Of a DNA stretch of 64,000 nt, positions 48,058 through 60,056 are shown one piece after another. Under the pieces are notes generated by a model. The model did not search any database and was not told where the DNA came from. It was given only the letters and a program-made list of their open reading frames with translations. A program made the translations under genes and the position numbers. The stretch is taken from positions 15,772,501-15,836,500 of the forward strand of contig JAUCBN010000025.1 in NCBI GenBank assembly GCA_035048815.1. The letters are read 5' to 3'. The stretch is from Abelmoschus esculentus (taxonomy: Eukaryota > Streptophyta > Magnoliopsida > Malvales > Malvaceae). The first letter of the stretch is position 1. Every line of letters begins with the position of its first letter.

Positions 48058-49834
48058 GTACCAATGTCAAAGCTTTGTGGATGGCAACATTACTTAGAAA
48101 TACTATTTAGTTATACATAGAATATACAATAAATTTTTAAAATTTAGATTATACTAAATTTAATAATTATTTTTTTTATAAAAATATTTATGAGAAAATA
48201 TTTGACTTGTGATTTTCGCAAGTGATTTTAATTTAGGGTTAATGGGTTGAATTTAGAATATAGAATTTATTATTAGAATTTAAACTTTAAACTGGTTTAA
48301 GATTTAGGGTTTTAGGATTATAAATTTAAAATTTAATTATTAAAATTAAATATATTTGTGTAGTATTTTATTTCAACGATCCATATAAAGAATAATAACC
48401 TAAAATTTAATTATTTTTAAAATATTAACTTTGAATTCAAAATTTGGGCTCAAACTCATTCATGTTTGAATTTTTTTGAGATATGAACTTTTTTCAATTT
48501 ATTTTTTGAATTTGGACCTCTTTGCGCATGAAAAGAAAATAGAATGGGATCTAACGAGCACAATTTTTACTGCTATTGGATTTCAAATAACACCAAGAGA
48601 ATAGAATCATATTAAAAAATATTTAAAATCATATAATATTATATAATTACATATTATAATATTAAAAAATATCTTTAATGTTTTACACGTGTATGTATGA
48701 TATAATAGATTGGTATTACTTGTAAATTTAAAATGAGTGCATACAGGTATTAAAAAACATAATCTAAGTAATTAACATTGTTTATTTTTAAATAATTATT
48801 TATTTAATAATTGCATATAACAAAAATGTGATGATTTATTTTTAAAAATTTAAATAAATAATTTTTATTAGTTAAGATCATAATGATTCACCTTAAAAAA
48901 TTTTAAATAAATAAATTTAATTAGTTGAGATCATAAATAATTTAATGAAGAAAATTCACCATATAATTTTTTCACGCAGGGCGAGTTCAATTATTATGTT
49001 TTAAATCCATTCCCTCTTGCCTCTTGGGTAGCGGGAGATTGATTGTTGTGGCAGCAGCCAGCCAGGTACTGTGCATATTTTTAAATGTTGAAAAAATGGA
49101 ACTTTGTCAGATGTATTCATCATGCTCCATCATCGATGTGGGGATAGTTGGTCGACCATGTGGCTTAAAAACTTTAAAGAAAAAACCAAAGTGCAGTAAG
49201 CTTAAGACCTGTTTTACCAAGACCTGAAATTTGTCAACTCAAATGTTCTGAAGCTTTTGTCCACCTTTGAAACAAGCAAAATTAAAGGCGTAGAATGTTC
49301 CAGGTTGTCCTTTTGCGACGACGACCGAGGTAAAGTCCATTCTTTTAAACCCTGTGGCTTCATTGGTGATTTTATGTCTTTCTTTTTTGTTTTTGTTAGG
49401 TGAGTTTCCCTGCAGAAAGGACAGTGACAATGAAACTTTAGTTACCATGTCTGCATGCGCATCCGAACACGTTGCTCCCCGTAACTCACGGATTCATTAT
49501 CTACAATCATGATGTACAGTGTTTTGATTACAATCCCCCAGTTTGCTCCATAATGATATGTCTTATGAGATGATAATTACAGTCATTTGATCACCGATCC
49601 AGATGCTTGAGGATTAATGTTGGAAACCATGGGTTTATTAATTATTAGCTGACAAGATTTACAAACCAGAGATCAGACAGCAATTTAGGGAGGGGGACTT
49701 GCACGTTGGAGTGGTAATAATAGCACTCAAGTATCAATCCATAGGTCACCTGGACCCTTCCAAAAACTAATACAGTTGATATCAGCTAGTGACATTCCAC
49801 AGGTCCCGTAGCGTAGCCTCCCAAATTTGAATTT
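48058..49834. other. AT-rich spacer
   Basis: Contains a TTTAGGGTT-bearing AT-rich stretch near 48220-48340 like the small MITE family, otherwise no recognisable element or gene. Confidence 0.45.
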
Positions 49835-50875
49835 ACAAGGTCTTCTTTGCAACTCTAACAATGCAGATAAGTAACCGCATGAAACAAGGATAAGCAAATG
49901 TAACCGGGAGAGTGAGCCCCCAACAGTTCAGCAAGGCTTGAAAGGAATGACAGTTGAATACCACAAGATCAACTGCATAGCGGTAGAATTTGACATGAAA
50001 ATTCAAATTGCAAGGGTGGTTAGTACGGCTAGTATATCCGGCTTCAAAGCTGTCGAAAGTCGGGATCGAATATATTTGGAAACTGCTCAGACAGTTGAAT
50101 ACCACAAGAAGGAATGTCAAGGCAAGAAGTCGTCTTGATATGTCAGGACTGTGAAATCCATAGAATGCATTCAGAATCCCTCCCGAAGGCATCTAAATCA
50201 AGAGGAACAAATGAAATAAGCAATAAATTGATATTACAGAAGATATTAAAAAGGTAGAACATATACAAGGTTTCCATAAGCCCAAAAGCCTCCAATGGCA
50301 GCGAGGTACAGCGTAACATACACATGACAATGAAGAAATAAGCAACCTTGGCTCCTCTCCACATGGGCACATGAGCTGGGTGTTTAAATGTTGATGGCAT
50401 TGTTGCCTGACATCAGCCTCATAAAATTACCATCCTTAGTGAACAAGAATGACAATTGTCACATTGATACTTGTTTAACAGTCTGAATATATGCCTGAAT
50501 CTCTAAAACTACATTATGGCCTCTGAATGCAAACGCTACGACTCCGAGTGCATTCTTGACTGAGAAGAAAGCAGCAGAGGATAAAAATGGGATAGGTTCA
50601 TAAGAGATTGTGGGTGGCCTTTGTTGGCTAACAGAGAGCACCCACACCATAGTGCAGTATGTGATTGCTGTGACGGCTCCTACAAGAGAGAGCCCTACAA
50701 TTGAATTAAGATTGGAGAGCTGAGACAGGACAATGCACAACGGAGTAAACACCAGATACCACTCGACTGTCGTCAAAGGGTTTGACGAACAGTGAGGACC
50801 ATCAAAGCTGTTGCGGTTCCTGCTGATAAATAAACTGTTGGAAAGAGAGGAAGCCAAACACCTAATCTTTCTCCT
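49835..50875 (-). pseudogene. Lysine/histidine transporter-like (LHT8-type) pseudogene
   Basis: Pieces of a plasma-membrane amino-acid/proton symporter (AAAP family): GERLGVWLPLFPTVYLSAGTA starting near 50875, then a frame break, SNPLTTVEWYLVFTPLCIVLSQL, ALGVVAFAFRGHNVVLEIQA, HPAHVPMWRGAKVAYFFI, a second break before AAIGGFWAYGNL, then MPSGGILNAFYGFHS and LLALTFLLVVFNCLSSFQIYS, and a scrambled end with GLTLPVTFAYPCFM. N-terminal exons are missing. A 19 bp segment (GACAGTTGAATACCACAAG on plus) occurs twice, at about 49947 and 50091, in the damaged part. Clearly non-functional. Confidence 0.82.
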
Positions 50876-50959
50876 GCAAAATATAGTAATAAAATGGAAG
50901 ATAAATCCAAATTCACATGTTTCTAAAGTTGAAAGGATCGTACAAGTCATTTAAATTAA

Positions 50960-51505
50960 TATAATATGATCTCAAACTCGATAATACGTGCCTATCAGCA
51001 ACATCGACCATTTCGAGTGTCAGTCAAATTGCAGTCATATTTTTCTCACAATATTAGGGCTAAAATTCCTAGTAAACTGACAATGTAATTCCCATATTAT
51101 CCATGAATGACAGCTTGAAGCCCCAGTTGTACCTACCTGTATCACAAGAAAAATGGAATTGCCTAACATCGGATTTGAATCTTATTTCAGTTTACAGGTT
51201 CCCAAAGGTTAACTGCTTCGTAAGTCTTGGACTTTTGCCTCTTTTGTTTTTCGTTTTAACCAACAGTATCGTTGGGGGTGAAACATAAAGGAATAGTTAC
51301 CAGTTGAGGGTAGTGCAGGTGCTAGCCCACGATGCCAGGCTTGGGTCACAAACAATCTGGACAATGTGGTATGGCTCGTGGAATGAATGATGTATATGCA
51401 TCGATTTTATTTTCTCACATATCATGGCATGTTATCTATATTGGTCTACTTCCAAGATTTTGATCTTATTCATGTGAATCACTTGTTAATACATCATTGT
51501 ACTCT
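50960..51505. other. Spacer between the LHT pseudogene and the NPF gene
   Basis: Probable 3' untranslated region of the NPF gene near 51300-51505; otherwise no features recognised. Confidence 0.45.
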
Positions 51506-54126
51506 TTAAGCTACCACTAAGTCCTTATCAGCAGTACCATGATCATATTTTTCTTCTTGCTTCATCTCCTCCACATTCTTATATTTGTACCAAAAGGCAC
51601 ACGCCAAGTATATGACAAAGTTAACCGCACTTACCCCTGATAATAACCAGTAGAAGTAGTTCAACTTGTCTCTGTTGAGATTGTTTGACGCCAACCAACC
51701 TCCGCTGGCCTTGTTCACCACCTCCACCACCACTGAGCTTGTAAAGTAGCCAATTGCTAGCGAAAACCAGAGGAGAGCTGTGCTGGTTCCTTTCATTCCA
51801 CCTGAGCTCTCCGAATGATAGAAGTGTAGCAGCCCCACTAATGTGAACATATCAGAAATACCAAATACGGAGTATTGGAATCCAAGCCAAAACACACTCA
51901 TCGGCAGAGGCTTATTGGAGTCTACCATGTTGTGCTTAAATGCCACAGATTTACGCCTGGTTTCCATGACTCCAGAGATGGCCATGGAAATGGTTGAGAG
52001 AACCAATCCCACTCCGATTCGCTGTAGATGCCGGATTCCTGTTGGAATCCCTGTTATTCTTCGGGCAAGTGGAACGAAAATGCGGTCATAAATTGGAATG
52101 AAAATCAAGTTGAATGCCAGGGGAACGACAGGAAGGGAGGTTGCGGGGATCTTGAAATCAAATATATGCGTGTCCAGGGTCAAGCTCTGTTGTATTGAAA
52201 ATGTTTGGAGTTGAGCCAAACAAGTATTTATGAAAACTGTGCTAAGTACTATTGGGAGCATGCGGAGTAAAATCTTGGCTTCTTCTACTTGGGTCACTGT
52301 GGTAAGCCTCCAGGGTCCTGGGGTCGTTGATGCTGATGCACATGCACCCCGATAGGGCTCGGCATGAACGGCTGCTCGATCTAAGAATCTAAGGATTTGT
52401 TCATACATTCACGTCAGAGCTAGTTTCAAACAAAGTTTTATTAAATTTTACAAATGAAACATGAGAAACGATACAATGTACCTAAACTGATTGGTTCTCT
52501 GAAGAATTTCTGGCACCACTACTGTTCCTTTGTCATATATCTCATGTAGTTCATCTTCCTTCCCCGGTATTGGAAGCGATCTTTTGCGGATTGCAGCAAC
52601 AAGTACCTTGAAATGGGAAAAATAGAGGCTATGATTCTTGAACTCGCATCATTTTAACATGGAAAATAAAAATAGTATGTACTTATTATGATGGAAAACT
52701 GCATATAGATTTACCTGTAGAATTCGAATAATGGGGCTTCCTTTAGGTGCATTATCCCTATAAAATGGTTTGCCAATGGACATCAACACAATTGCAACCA
52801 AGACTGCTACTGTGCAGACTCCAAACGCCCAATCCCAACCGTAGTTAGAACTTATCCACACTAGAAAAGTGACCCCGGTTATAGATCCACATGTCTGGCT
52901 AAAAGTGTACCAGTTGAAGTAGCTTGAAAGTTGAACTGCCTCTTTAGGGTCCTTGCCATCGAACTGGTCAGCTCCCAACAACGGCAAAGCTGCCTTAACC
53001 CCACTGGTTCCTAGCGCCACCAGGTATAGGCCAGTGTAAAGAATTGCTTCCTGGCCACTGTTTGCAGCCTCGCATGGTTTTGAAATATCAGTGCAAGGAG
53101 TTGGCCTCAATTGATCTAAGTGTGCTTGTATTGTCAGCAGGGCATATCCCTTCATATTTTTATGCATCAGGTAAAGTCACGTCAGATCAGCTGATTTTAG
53201 TTATCAAATTATCTAATCAAGATGAACTACCACATATAATTCTTAAAAAAAAAACAGGACTTTAGTTCCCGAATGTTCTGGAATTTGATTGATCATCGAA
53301 CAATTATAAATGTATAGAGCCATTGTTAACATGTGCATTTTTATGACAAGCAGTTCTGATATACTGCCATGTCCACATGAGATCTAGAGTGTGGAAACTG
53401 GTAAGCTGCCCATGGAATGTTCATATTAATTAAAGATTCTTAAATTTCTTTGGAGTGTCTTGAAATCATAATCATGTACTAAAATAATTTAAATATATGA
53501 CAAAATATTTCATCTGATAATAATTTCAACATTGTTTGTTATACTTTTATGGTATGTTCATATTTATTCATTTTATAGTAATAATTACTTATTATAATTT
53601 TAAATAAAGTTTAGTTTAATCTATGATAGTTTAAGCAAAAACAAAAGAATTGGAAATTAAAAATTAACAGATTAATCAATCGGTTAAATATGCTTGTTAT
53701 CGATACAAATTGATTAGTTTTTTTTAAATACGGATTAAAATAACATACCAGTACTTCCAGTAATCCAAAGAGTACACATGTGTTGAATTTAGTCAACCAT
53801 GTATCGGCAATGACTCCTCCTACGAGTGCCATAATAAATGCTGTCCCCATGAAGTTTGTGACCGTGGTGGCAGATTTGGTCAACCCAAAGTTCATATACC
53901 CCATAAAGTAAGTCACCAGGCTCACAGCATTCGCTACAAAAGCCATGTTCTCCAGCCCTCCCGTACCTGCAGACCCAAATCAAGGAATCAACTTCAAAGA
54001 CACAAATCAGTTTAGCTGCAAGGGGTAAAGCTACTGACCATAGACGAAAACTGCAGCTTTAATCCCTCCTACTCCTACCCTTTTGTGTTGCTTCGGTATC
54101 TGTTTAGCATCATCACCTCGACTCAT
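51506..54126 (-). CDS. NRT1/PTR FAMILY (NPF) transporter, copy 1, probably NPF4-like
   Basis: Five exons with agreeing phases: 54126-54039, 53966-53749, 53149-52715, 52606-52482 and 52388-51506, giving 582 residues, normal for NPF proton-coupled transporters (nitrate, peptides, ABA, gibberellin and others), with about 12 membrane helices. Family blocks: TVTNFMGTAFIMALVGGVIAD, LGADQFDGKDPKEAVQLSSYFNW, GKPFYRD, TVTQVEEAKILLRMLPI, YDRIFVPLARRITGIPTGI and GIRHLQRIGVGLVLS. The ExxER proton motif of the first helix is not visible (GGLENMAF instead), as in other NPF4 proteins I recall. The substrate cannot be told. The gene is a near copy of the one at 62561-64000. Confidence 0.88.
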
Positions 54127-54649
54127 TTCCTGTTCACAGTGACACAAGAAACCGAGTATTAGTTAAAGGATGCAAGAAATTAAGATTAGGAAGAGAGGGT
54201 GAACATTTACCATTTGGTTGAGGGAGCTTGTCTCCTTCCTTCTTCATCTCTTATTTAAAGATAACTTTATTGTCAGTGTGTTTGGTGGGACGTACCACAT
54301 CAAACACCATATGGAGACAATTGTTGGTTGATGCAGAGAGCATATATTCTTAAATAAACTAGCCAATTTTAAACTCCCACATGATTAAAAAATTTAATAG
54401 AACCCCGTCCATCCAATATTATAGACAACAAACGTTTTTTTAATTTATTTTTTAAAATAATCTAAAAAGGTAATTACAATATAATATATGATTATAGAAA
54501 TAAAAGAAATTATGTCTCTTGTTTCAATCTGGTTTCAAAATTGGTGCCTTACATGTTCGATATTTGGGTGTGCCTCTTTTTTCAAGAAGACTTAATGTGA
54601 CTGATTGTGAGGGATTGGTGGGAAAGATTAACAGTGGAGTTCAAGGATG

Positions 54650-54950
54650 GGCAAAATTATATTAAAAACCCCTTTTTATTATTTAAATATAAAAATATAC
54701 CCCTCCTAACTTCAATGACAAATCTATACCCCTGTCAGGACACGTATGAAGAAGTCGCGTCCTGCACAGAGCGATTTCAGGAATCGCTCTGTGCAGGACG
54801 CGACTTCCGGCTGATTTGGCATTCCTTGCCACATAAGCCATTAATTATAATGGGGATAAAAAATTGCTCTGTGCACAGAGCAATTTCACTGTGCTTGGAA
54901 GCGTAAAAGCCTAGGGTTCAGGAAATCGCTCTATGCACAGCGCGACTTCA
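54650..54950 (+). repeat. MULE left terminal inverted repeat
   Basis: Contains a near-perfect hairpin at 54751-54808 (arms GAAGTCGCGTCCTGCACAGA..., 26 bp) and a perfect palindrome centred on GCTCTGTGCACAGAGC at 54861-54886. Confidence 0.93.
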
Positions 54951-55205
54951 ATTATAGATCTAAGGAGTCGCTCTGCACTGAAAGCGACTTCCTGTATTTA
55001 GTTTTGTAAATAATTTTATAATATATTTTTAATATTCTTATCTTAATAAGGTAAAATGTATATTTTATTAATAAAAGTTATCTTCATAATAAATAAGGTA
55101 TATTTTATAAAATATATTAAAAGGTATAGTTATGTAAAAAAAATGTAATAAAAGATATATTTTATTAATATTGCTCGAAAATGTTAAACTTTACATAAGA
55201 AATAT

Positions 55206-55676
55206 CTAAGTGGTTGAAGAATCGTCTGTTTCCGTGTCTTCGTAATTTGTAGACACGTCAGATGTTAAGTTCAGTTCTTCAATTAACTGTTCCTTTTGAT
55301 GTCGTCTGTTTTTGATACGTTGTAAAATTGCTTCTTCATCGACGTTGCTTGATGAACTAACTTCATCCGTAAATGAACTAACTTCATCTTTAAACTTTAC
55401 GTAAATCTCGATATATAGACATGGAATATTTGTGTAAGCTCGAAACATCTTACGAAGGTCTTTTGAACTTGACAATTTCAACAGGTAATGCGCTTCAGGA
55501 CCTGGTTCATCAACTGATATTTTTGCTTGTATGTATAAGATTTCTCTTGTTCTTGTTGTCGCCTTCGTAACCTCCGTCGATATTAAATCATAGAACTCAT
55601 CGTATTTTATGTTGCTGCTAAATGAAGTGTAACCATATGTACCAGAGAAAAACAAAACGCAAGAAAACATAGCCAT
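55206..55676 (-). CDS. Small MULE-borne protein with PB1-like N-terminal fold
   Basis: 156 residues, single open frame. The first about 95 residues (KYDEFYDLISTEVTKATTRT, LLKLSSSKDLRKMFRAYTN, PCLYIEIYVKF) follow the same strand/helix pattern as the N-terminal domain of the transposase on the other strand (LFAIFSD end), i.e. the PB1-like domain common at the N terminus of MULE transposases. The tail is acidic with a coiled-coil-like KNRRHQKEQLIEELN. It may be the truncated N terminus of a second transposase or a separate helper protein. No stop or frame break is seen. Function unknown. Confidence 0.5.
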   Translation of the reverse strand: MAMFSCVLFFSGTYGYTSFSSNIKYDEFYDLISTEVTKATTRTREILYIQAKISVDEPGPEAHYLLKLSSSKDLRKMFRAYTNIPCLYIEIYVKFKDEVSSFTDEVSSSSNVDEEAILQRIKNRRHQKEQLIEELNLTSDVSTNYEDTETDDSSTT

Positions 55677-55779
55677 CTGACAAAAGAAATGAAACGAGTC
55701 TGAAAACTTGATGAATTATTGACGGAGGGTTTACAGTCTGGAAGCAGGGAAACAAGTCTTTTATAAGCTTAAAATTATT

Positions 55780-55889
55780 GAAATCGCTTCCTGTAGGGAA
55801 CGATTTCCCTTCTGACAAAAGAAGTCGCTTTCTGTAGGAAGCGACTTCCTGTCTGAAAAGAGAAGTCGTTTTCTGCAGGAAGCGACTTC
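55780..55889. repeat. Three palindromes at 41 bp steps between divergent MULE genes
   Basis: 28 bp near-palindromes of the form GAARTCG...CGAYTTC start at 55780, 55821 and 55862, separated by 13 bp containing TCTGA. They lie between the starts of the PB1-like ORF (55676) and the transposase (56024), so they may be a shared regulatory or transposase-binding region. Confidence 0.8.
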
Positions 55890-56023
55890 GTTGGTGCTTA
55901 AATATTCCGAATTTCAACCCCAGGAATTTTAAACCACAATTCTCAATTCCCAAAAGTTCTCTGCATCACGGTTCGAATTTCATATTTTTAAGAATCCGTT
56001 TTCATTTGAATTTAGAAGCAAAA

Positions 56024-57488
56024 ATGTCAAGAATAATCACTGCTTTGGTTTATTACGATGGCCAAATGGTTAGTGATGCATCTTTGGGTGTGGTGTTTTA
56101 GTCTTCGAATACAATTACACTTGAGCTCCCGCGGAGATTAAGCTATAGGTCATTGATGAAGAGAGTATCGGATCATGTTCCGCATGCCCGAGGTCAAAAA
56201 TTAGAGCCATTAAAATTTAGATTACCGACGTCATTGGAGCCATTGTATTATACAATTTTTCTTGTGGCCGACAATGGCGACGTTGAAATGATGCTCGAGT
56301 CGCACATGCAATATTCCTTAGGAGGTCCGTTAGAGTTGTTTGCGATTTTTTCTGATAATGATGATGTTGTTCCTGCCGTCCCAGATTGGCGTCGTGCAAA
56401 TTTTGATTTCGACCCTAATGTTTATAGCCCTACGGCCAATATTAGAGATGACTTCAACTTGTTGTCGACAAATTGTTCACAGGACAATGTTGATGTTCCA
56501 TTGTCTTCGGCGACAAGACATTCTTGTGTAGCTTCTTTTGATTTCGATCTTAATCTACCTCCCACCCAACCATCTCCGTTCGCTTGGTCTGAAATTGATT
56601 TGAACTTCCCACCAACCCAACATTCATCTGCAGTTGTTGGTGATACGGTGGACTTACAATTGTTCGAATTTGAGGATGACCGTTCTGACAAAGAACCGAT
56701 TCAGGAGCCCGGCCCTGATGGTGATGAGCTAGGTCCTTTTTATGGCCCTCCCGCAGATGTGGATGAGCCAGAAGAGCCAGAGGAAGTGGATGTCCCTAAC
56801 AGTTCAATGGCAATGTCGTTTTACGAGCCACCGTCCCACTTTGCATCAATTGATATGGAAGCCTTCAATGCTCCGGAATTTCTACAATTCCCCCAGATCG
56901 ACCAATAAAACCAAGGTGGTTCTCTTGAAATATATAAAGGAAAAGTTTTCGAGACCAAGGATCTGGCGATTGCAGCAATCAAGCATTATAATATCCGCAA
57001 CTCCGTTACATCCGGTGTTTACAAGAACGCATCTGACAAGTACATTGCTGAATGTGTACACAAAAAGCAGGGATGTAAATGGAGGGTTCGTGTTTCTTGT
57101 CTGAAGAAACTAAACAACCTTTGGCAGATTACCAAGCTTGATAACCCTCACACATGCACCGTGGGTCGCCTTAATCAAGATCATCGAAACTTGGATGTGC
57201 ACGTGTTGTGTGATGCCATTATGCCTCTGGTGAAAGCGAATCCCTAAAATACGACCTATTGGAAATGAATGGGATGAAGATGCGACGAACAATGAACCGA
57301 AAATACGACCGAATTTTGCATTAAGACGAGAGAGAAAAGGTCGTCCAATATCCACCAGAATATTCTGCGATGAAGATTTGGTCGGTCATAGAGAAAGTAC
57401 TGGGCAACCCAAGTTATGCACCATTTGTAAAAATCCAGGACACACAAGAAGAACATGTCCTCATCGAGCTGGTCCTTCTATAGAGTGA
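56024..57488 (+). pseudogene. MuDR-type transposase with catalytic core deleted
   Basis: Starts MSRIITALVYYDGQMVSDAS; in-frame TAG at 56099-56101 and TAA at 56906-56908. Residues about 1-110 are a PB1-like domain, then an acidic/Pro spacer with DFDLNLPPTQP and EEPEEVDVP repeats, then a MuDR DNA-binding domain (about 56920-57240: FETKDLAIAAIKHYNIRN, CVHKKQGCKWRVRV, PHTCTVGRL). A stop closes this at about 57245. What follows in another frame is the far C terminus with a zinc knuckle, CTICKNPGHTRRTC. The DDE core and SWIM domain are missing, a deletion of roughly 1 kb or more, so no transposase is made. Confidence 0.85.
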
Positions 57489-57811
57489 TTCTTTAATTTT
57501 TGATTATTCTGTAATATTTGATTATTAAATAATATTTGATTATTATTTAATGTGTACATTTATTAAGACTTAAGATTTGATTATTAAATATATAAAACAT
57601 TTAGAATGTTAAATTGAGAAAATTAACAACAAAGCGTAAGTATATAACAAGAAAACGTAAATATATAAAAAGAAAGCGTTTGCAATAAAACCCTAAACAT
57701 ATGAAATTAATAAAATTAACAAAATTAACAAAAGATTACATAAAAAAACTAATGACGTCTATGCCCGCTCGTGCCGCAACGTGGTGGACGACGATCCCGA
57801 CGCGGATTTCT

Positions 57812-59655
57812 TTATTGCAATCTTTCAGGGTCTTCTTCTTCCTCATCCTCCTCTCCTTCCACATTACCGGAGGTAGCAGCACTACCACTTGGACCGGTAT
57901 AAAAGAGACTCTGAGGAGGAGTTTGGTCTACTATACCTGAGCTAGATCCAAAATATGGAAATTGAGGCATAGGAGCAAACTCAGGCATATATGCTGGCGG
58001 CGGTGGATAGTAAGAAGTCAATGGCATCGGAACGGTGATAACACCCATAGCAGACATAAACGGCTGTAAGACGTCAGTAAAAAAACCCTCCGAGGGTAGT
58101 GCAAAATGAGGAGACCAAGACGGTTGGGCCATTGGGGTAGCAAGTGGATCTTCTTGAACATTTCGTCCTCTTCCACGGCCTGGTCGTTGGGCCGGTGGAC
58201 GTCTCCGCGTACCCAAGGATAATTCGCGTGCTCGCTCCTCTTCTGTTAAGATGTGGGGCTTACAGTTTTCAACGTACCAACTGAAATACCCGTATCCCAG
58301 ACTATCAGTAACAATTTCTTCACACATCGGGATCCGCTGATATCTTTCGGCCCACATCTCGATGTAATCGCGATGTCTTACAGCCCAATTAATGTAGGTC
58401 TTCCCTTGTCTTGTCAGAGCATGCAATTCATCCAAAATAGGAGGTGGTTCTGGAATGCCTTGCTTAAACCCAAACTGTCGTAGAACTCTATTACCAGGAT
58501 GCCACTCGACAGTTGAGTAATTAATAAGCGGCACCGTCGCAAACCATAAGTTTGAGCGAGCCAATATGTCAGTTGAGATACAAGACATAATAGCTGACTC
58601 GCGGTACGGCTGCCAGATAAACTGAAAAAAATAATATTTATATTAAAATAAATTAAAACATTTTTAAATTTAATAATTGAATTAAAATATAAAAAATAAC
58701 AACAGAATTACCTCCTCATCCTTATCTATCAGTAATCGGAAATCTCGCTGGGTTTCCGGCAATCCAGAATGCGACAATGGATGACACCACCTACCATTAA
58801 TAAAATAAAATTATAATTAAAAAAATTATAAACAATTTTAAAAATATTAAACATAATAAAATATTACCTCCGAGCAAGTGGAAACTCATATGCACGTCGC
58901 GTAACTAAAGAAGGCTGTAGAAAAGGCATACGATACCATGCCCAAGACTGAAGTAATATTAAACAGCCTCCTATGACTTGTTTCCGGGGATCAACATTCG
59001 TACACAGCTCTCGATATAAAAATGCAAGAACAGTCGATCCCCAACTAAGAGCGCCGGAATCCGAAAAGCTACGTAAATGGTGTAACCACACCAAATGCAC
59101 TTTATTGCGGGTTTTGTCCGGCATCAAAATCCCACCAATTATGCGCAAAATATGTGCGCAAGCATAAAACTATAAATTCATAAAATTAATATAAAAAATT
59201 ATAAAAAATTAAATTAATTAAAAAATAATAAAAATATTAGTTATCTGCTTTGTTTCTTCCGAAGCATCATCGGGTAAATCAGAAAACTCTTCGACCAACC
59301 ATTTCAACAATATTTTCCCGCCAGACAACTTATCGGGAATACGTCCAAGATATTGCAGACAAAGATTTTCCCAATCGTCTTCCGCAATACCCGTTATAAC
59401 GGGGCCATCAATACGTAACCCAAGTTGAAAAGAGACGTCTTGTAAGGTAATAATTGCCTCACCAGACGGAAGATGAAATGTATGGGTCTCCAGCCTCCAC
59501 CTTTCGAGCAGAGCATTAATCAAGTACGGATCTACTTTAGTCCCAGCGATAATAAGACTTACATATCCGAACCCGGCCTCGATCAAATAAGGCATTATAG
59601 CCGGATGCGGCGCTTCCATAATATGATGATGGTAACAGGTTAGAACCCCTGTCAT
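57812..59655 (-). CDS. Plant mobile domain (PMD, MAIN-like) gene inside the MULE
   Basis: Exons on the minus strand: 59655 to about 59233, 59169-58868, 58790-58712 and 58621-57812. Domain words: LERWRLETHTFHLPSGEA, ITLQDVSFQLGLRIDGP, RIIGGILMPDKTRNKVHLVW, ALSWGSTVLAFLYRELC and WAWYRMPFLQP; the last exon adds VEWHPGNRVLRQFGFKQGIP, ERYQRIPMCEEI and a Pro/Gly-rich, acidic tail. PMD proteins such as MAIN and MAIL1 are nuclear and act in silencing and genome stability; transposon versions have no proven role. An upstream exon with MSGLCRLDGNHWFDFWRY (about 59817-59758) exists but does not join in frame. The donor after the first exon reads CAG|ATAACT instead of GT, a likely splice mutation. It could still be expressed in part. 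Confidence 0.72.
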
Positions 59656-60056
59656 AGCCCTTCAAAAAAAATATAAATAAATTACTAAATAAAAAAAATT
59701 AAAAATAATAAAATAAAAAAATTAAAATTAATAATACAAAAAATCAAAAAAATTACCTCATTATAACGCCAGAAATCGAACCAGTGATTCCCGTCTAATC
59801 TGCATAAACCCGACATATTCTCGAAGAATTTTGAGACAAATAACTAAACAAACAATTTCGAAGGAAGAAAAACAATGAAATTTGTATGAAACGCGACTTC
59901 GGGATGAAATGGAAGGTTGTAGGGCCGGCTATTTATAGGGAGGTCGCGCCCCTCGGGGAGCGACACCACAGTGAAATCGCTCTGTGCATAGAGCGATTTC
60001 TTTAAAGAAATCGCTTTGGATGCAGAGCGATTTCCAAAGGACGATTCGGTTCCTGA

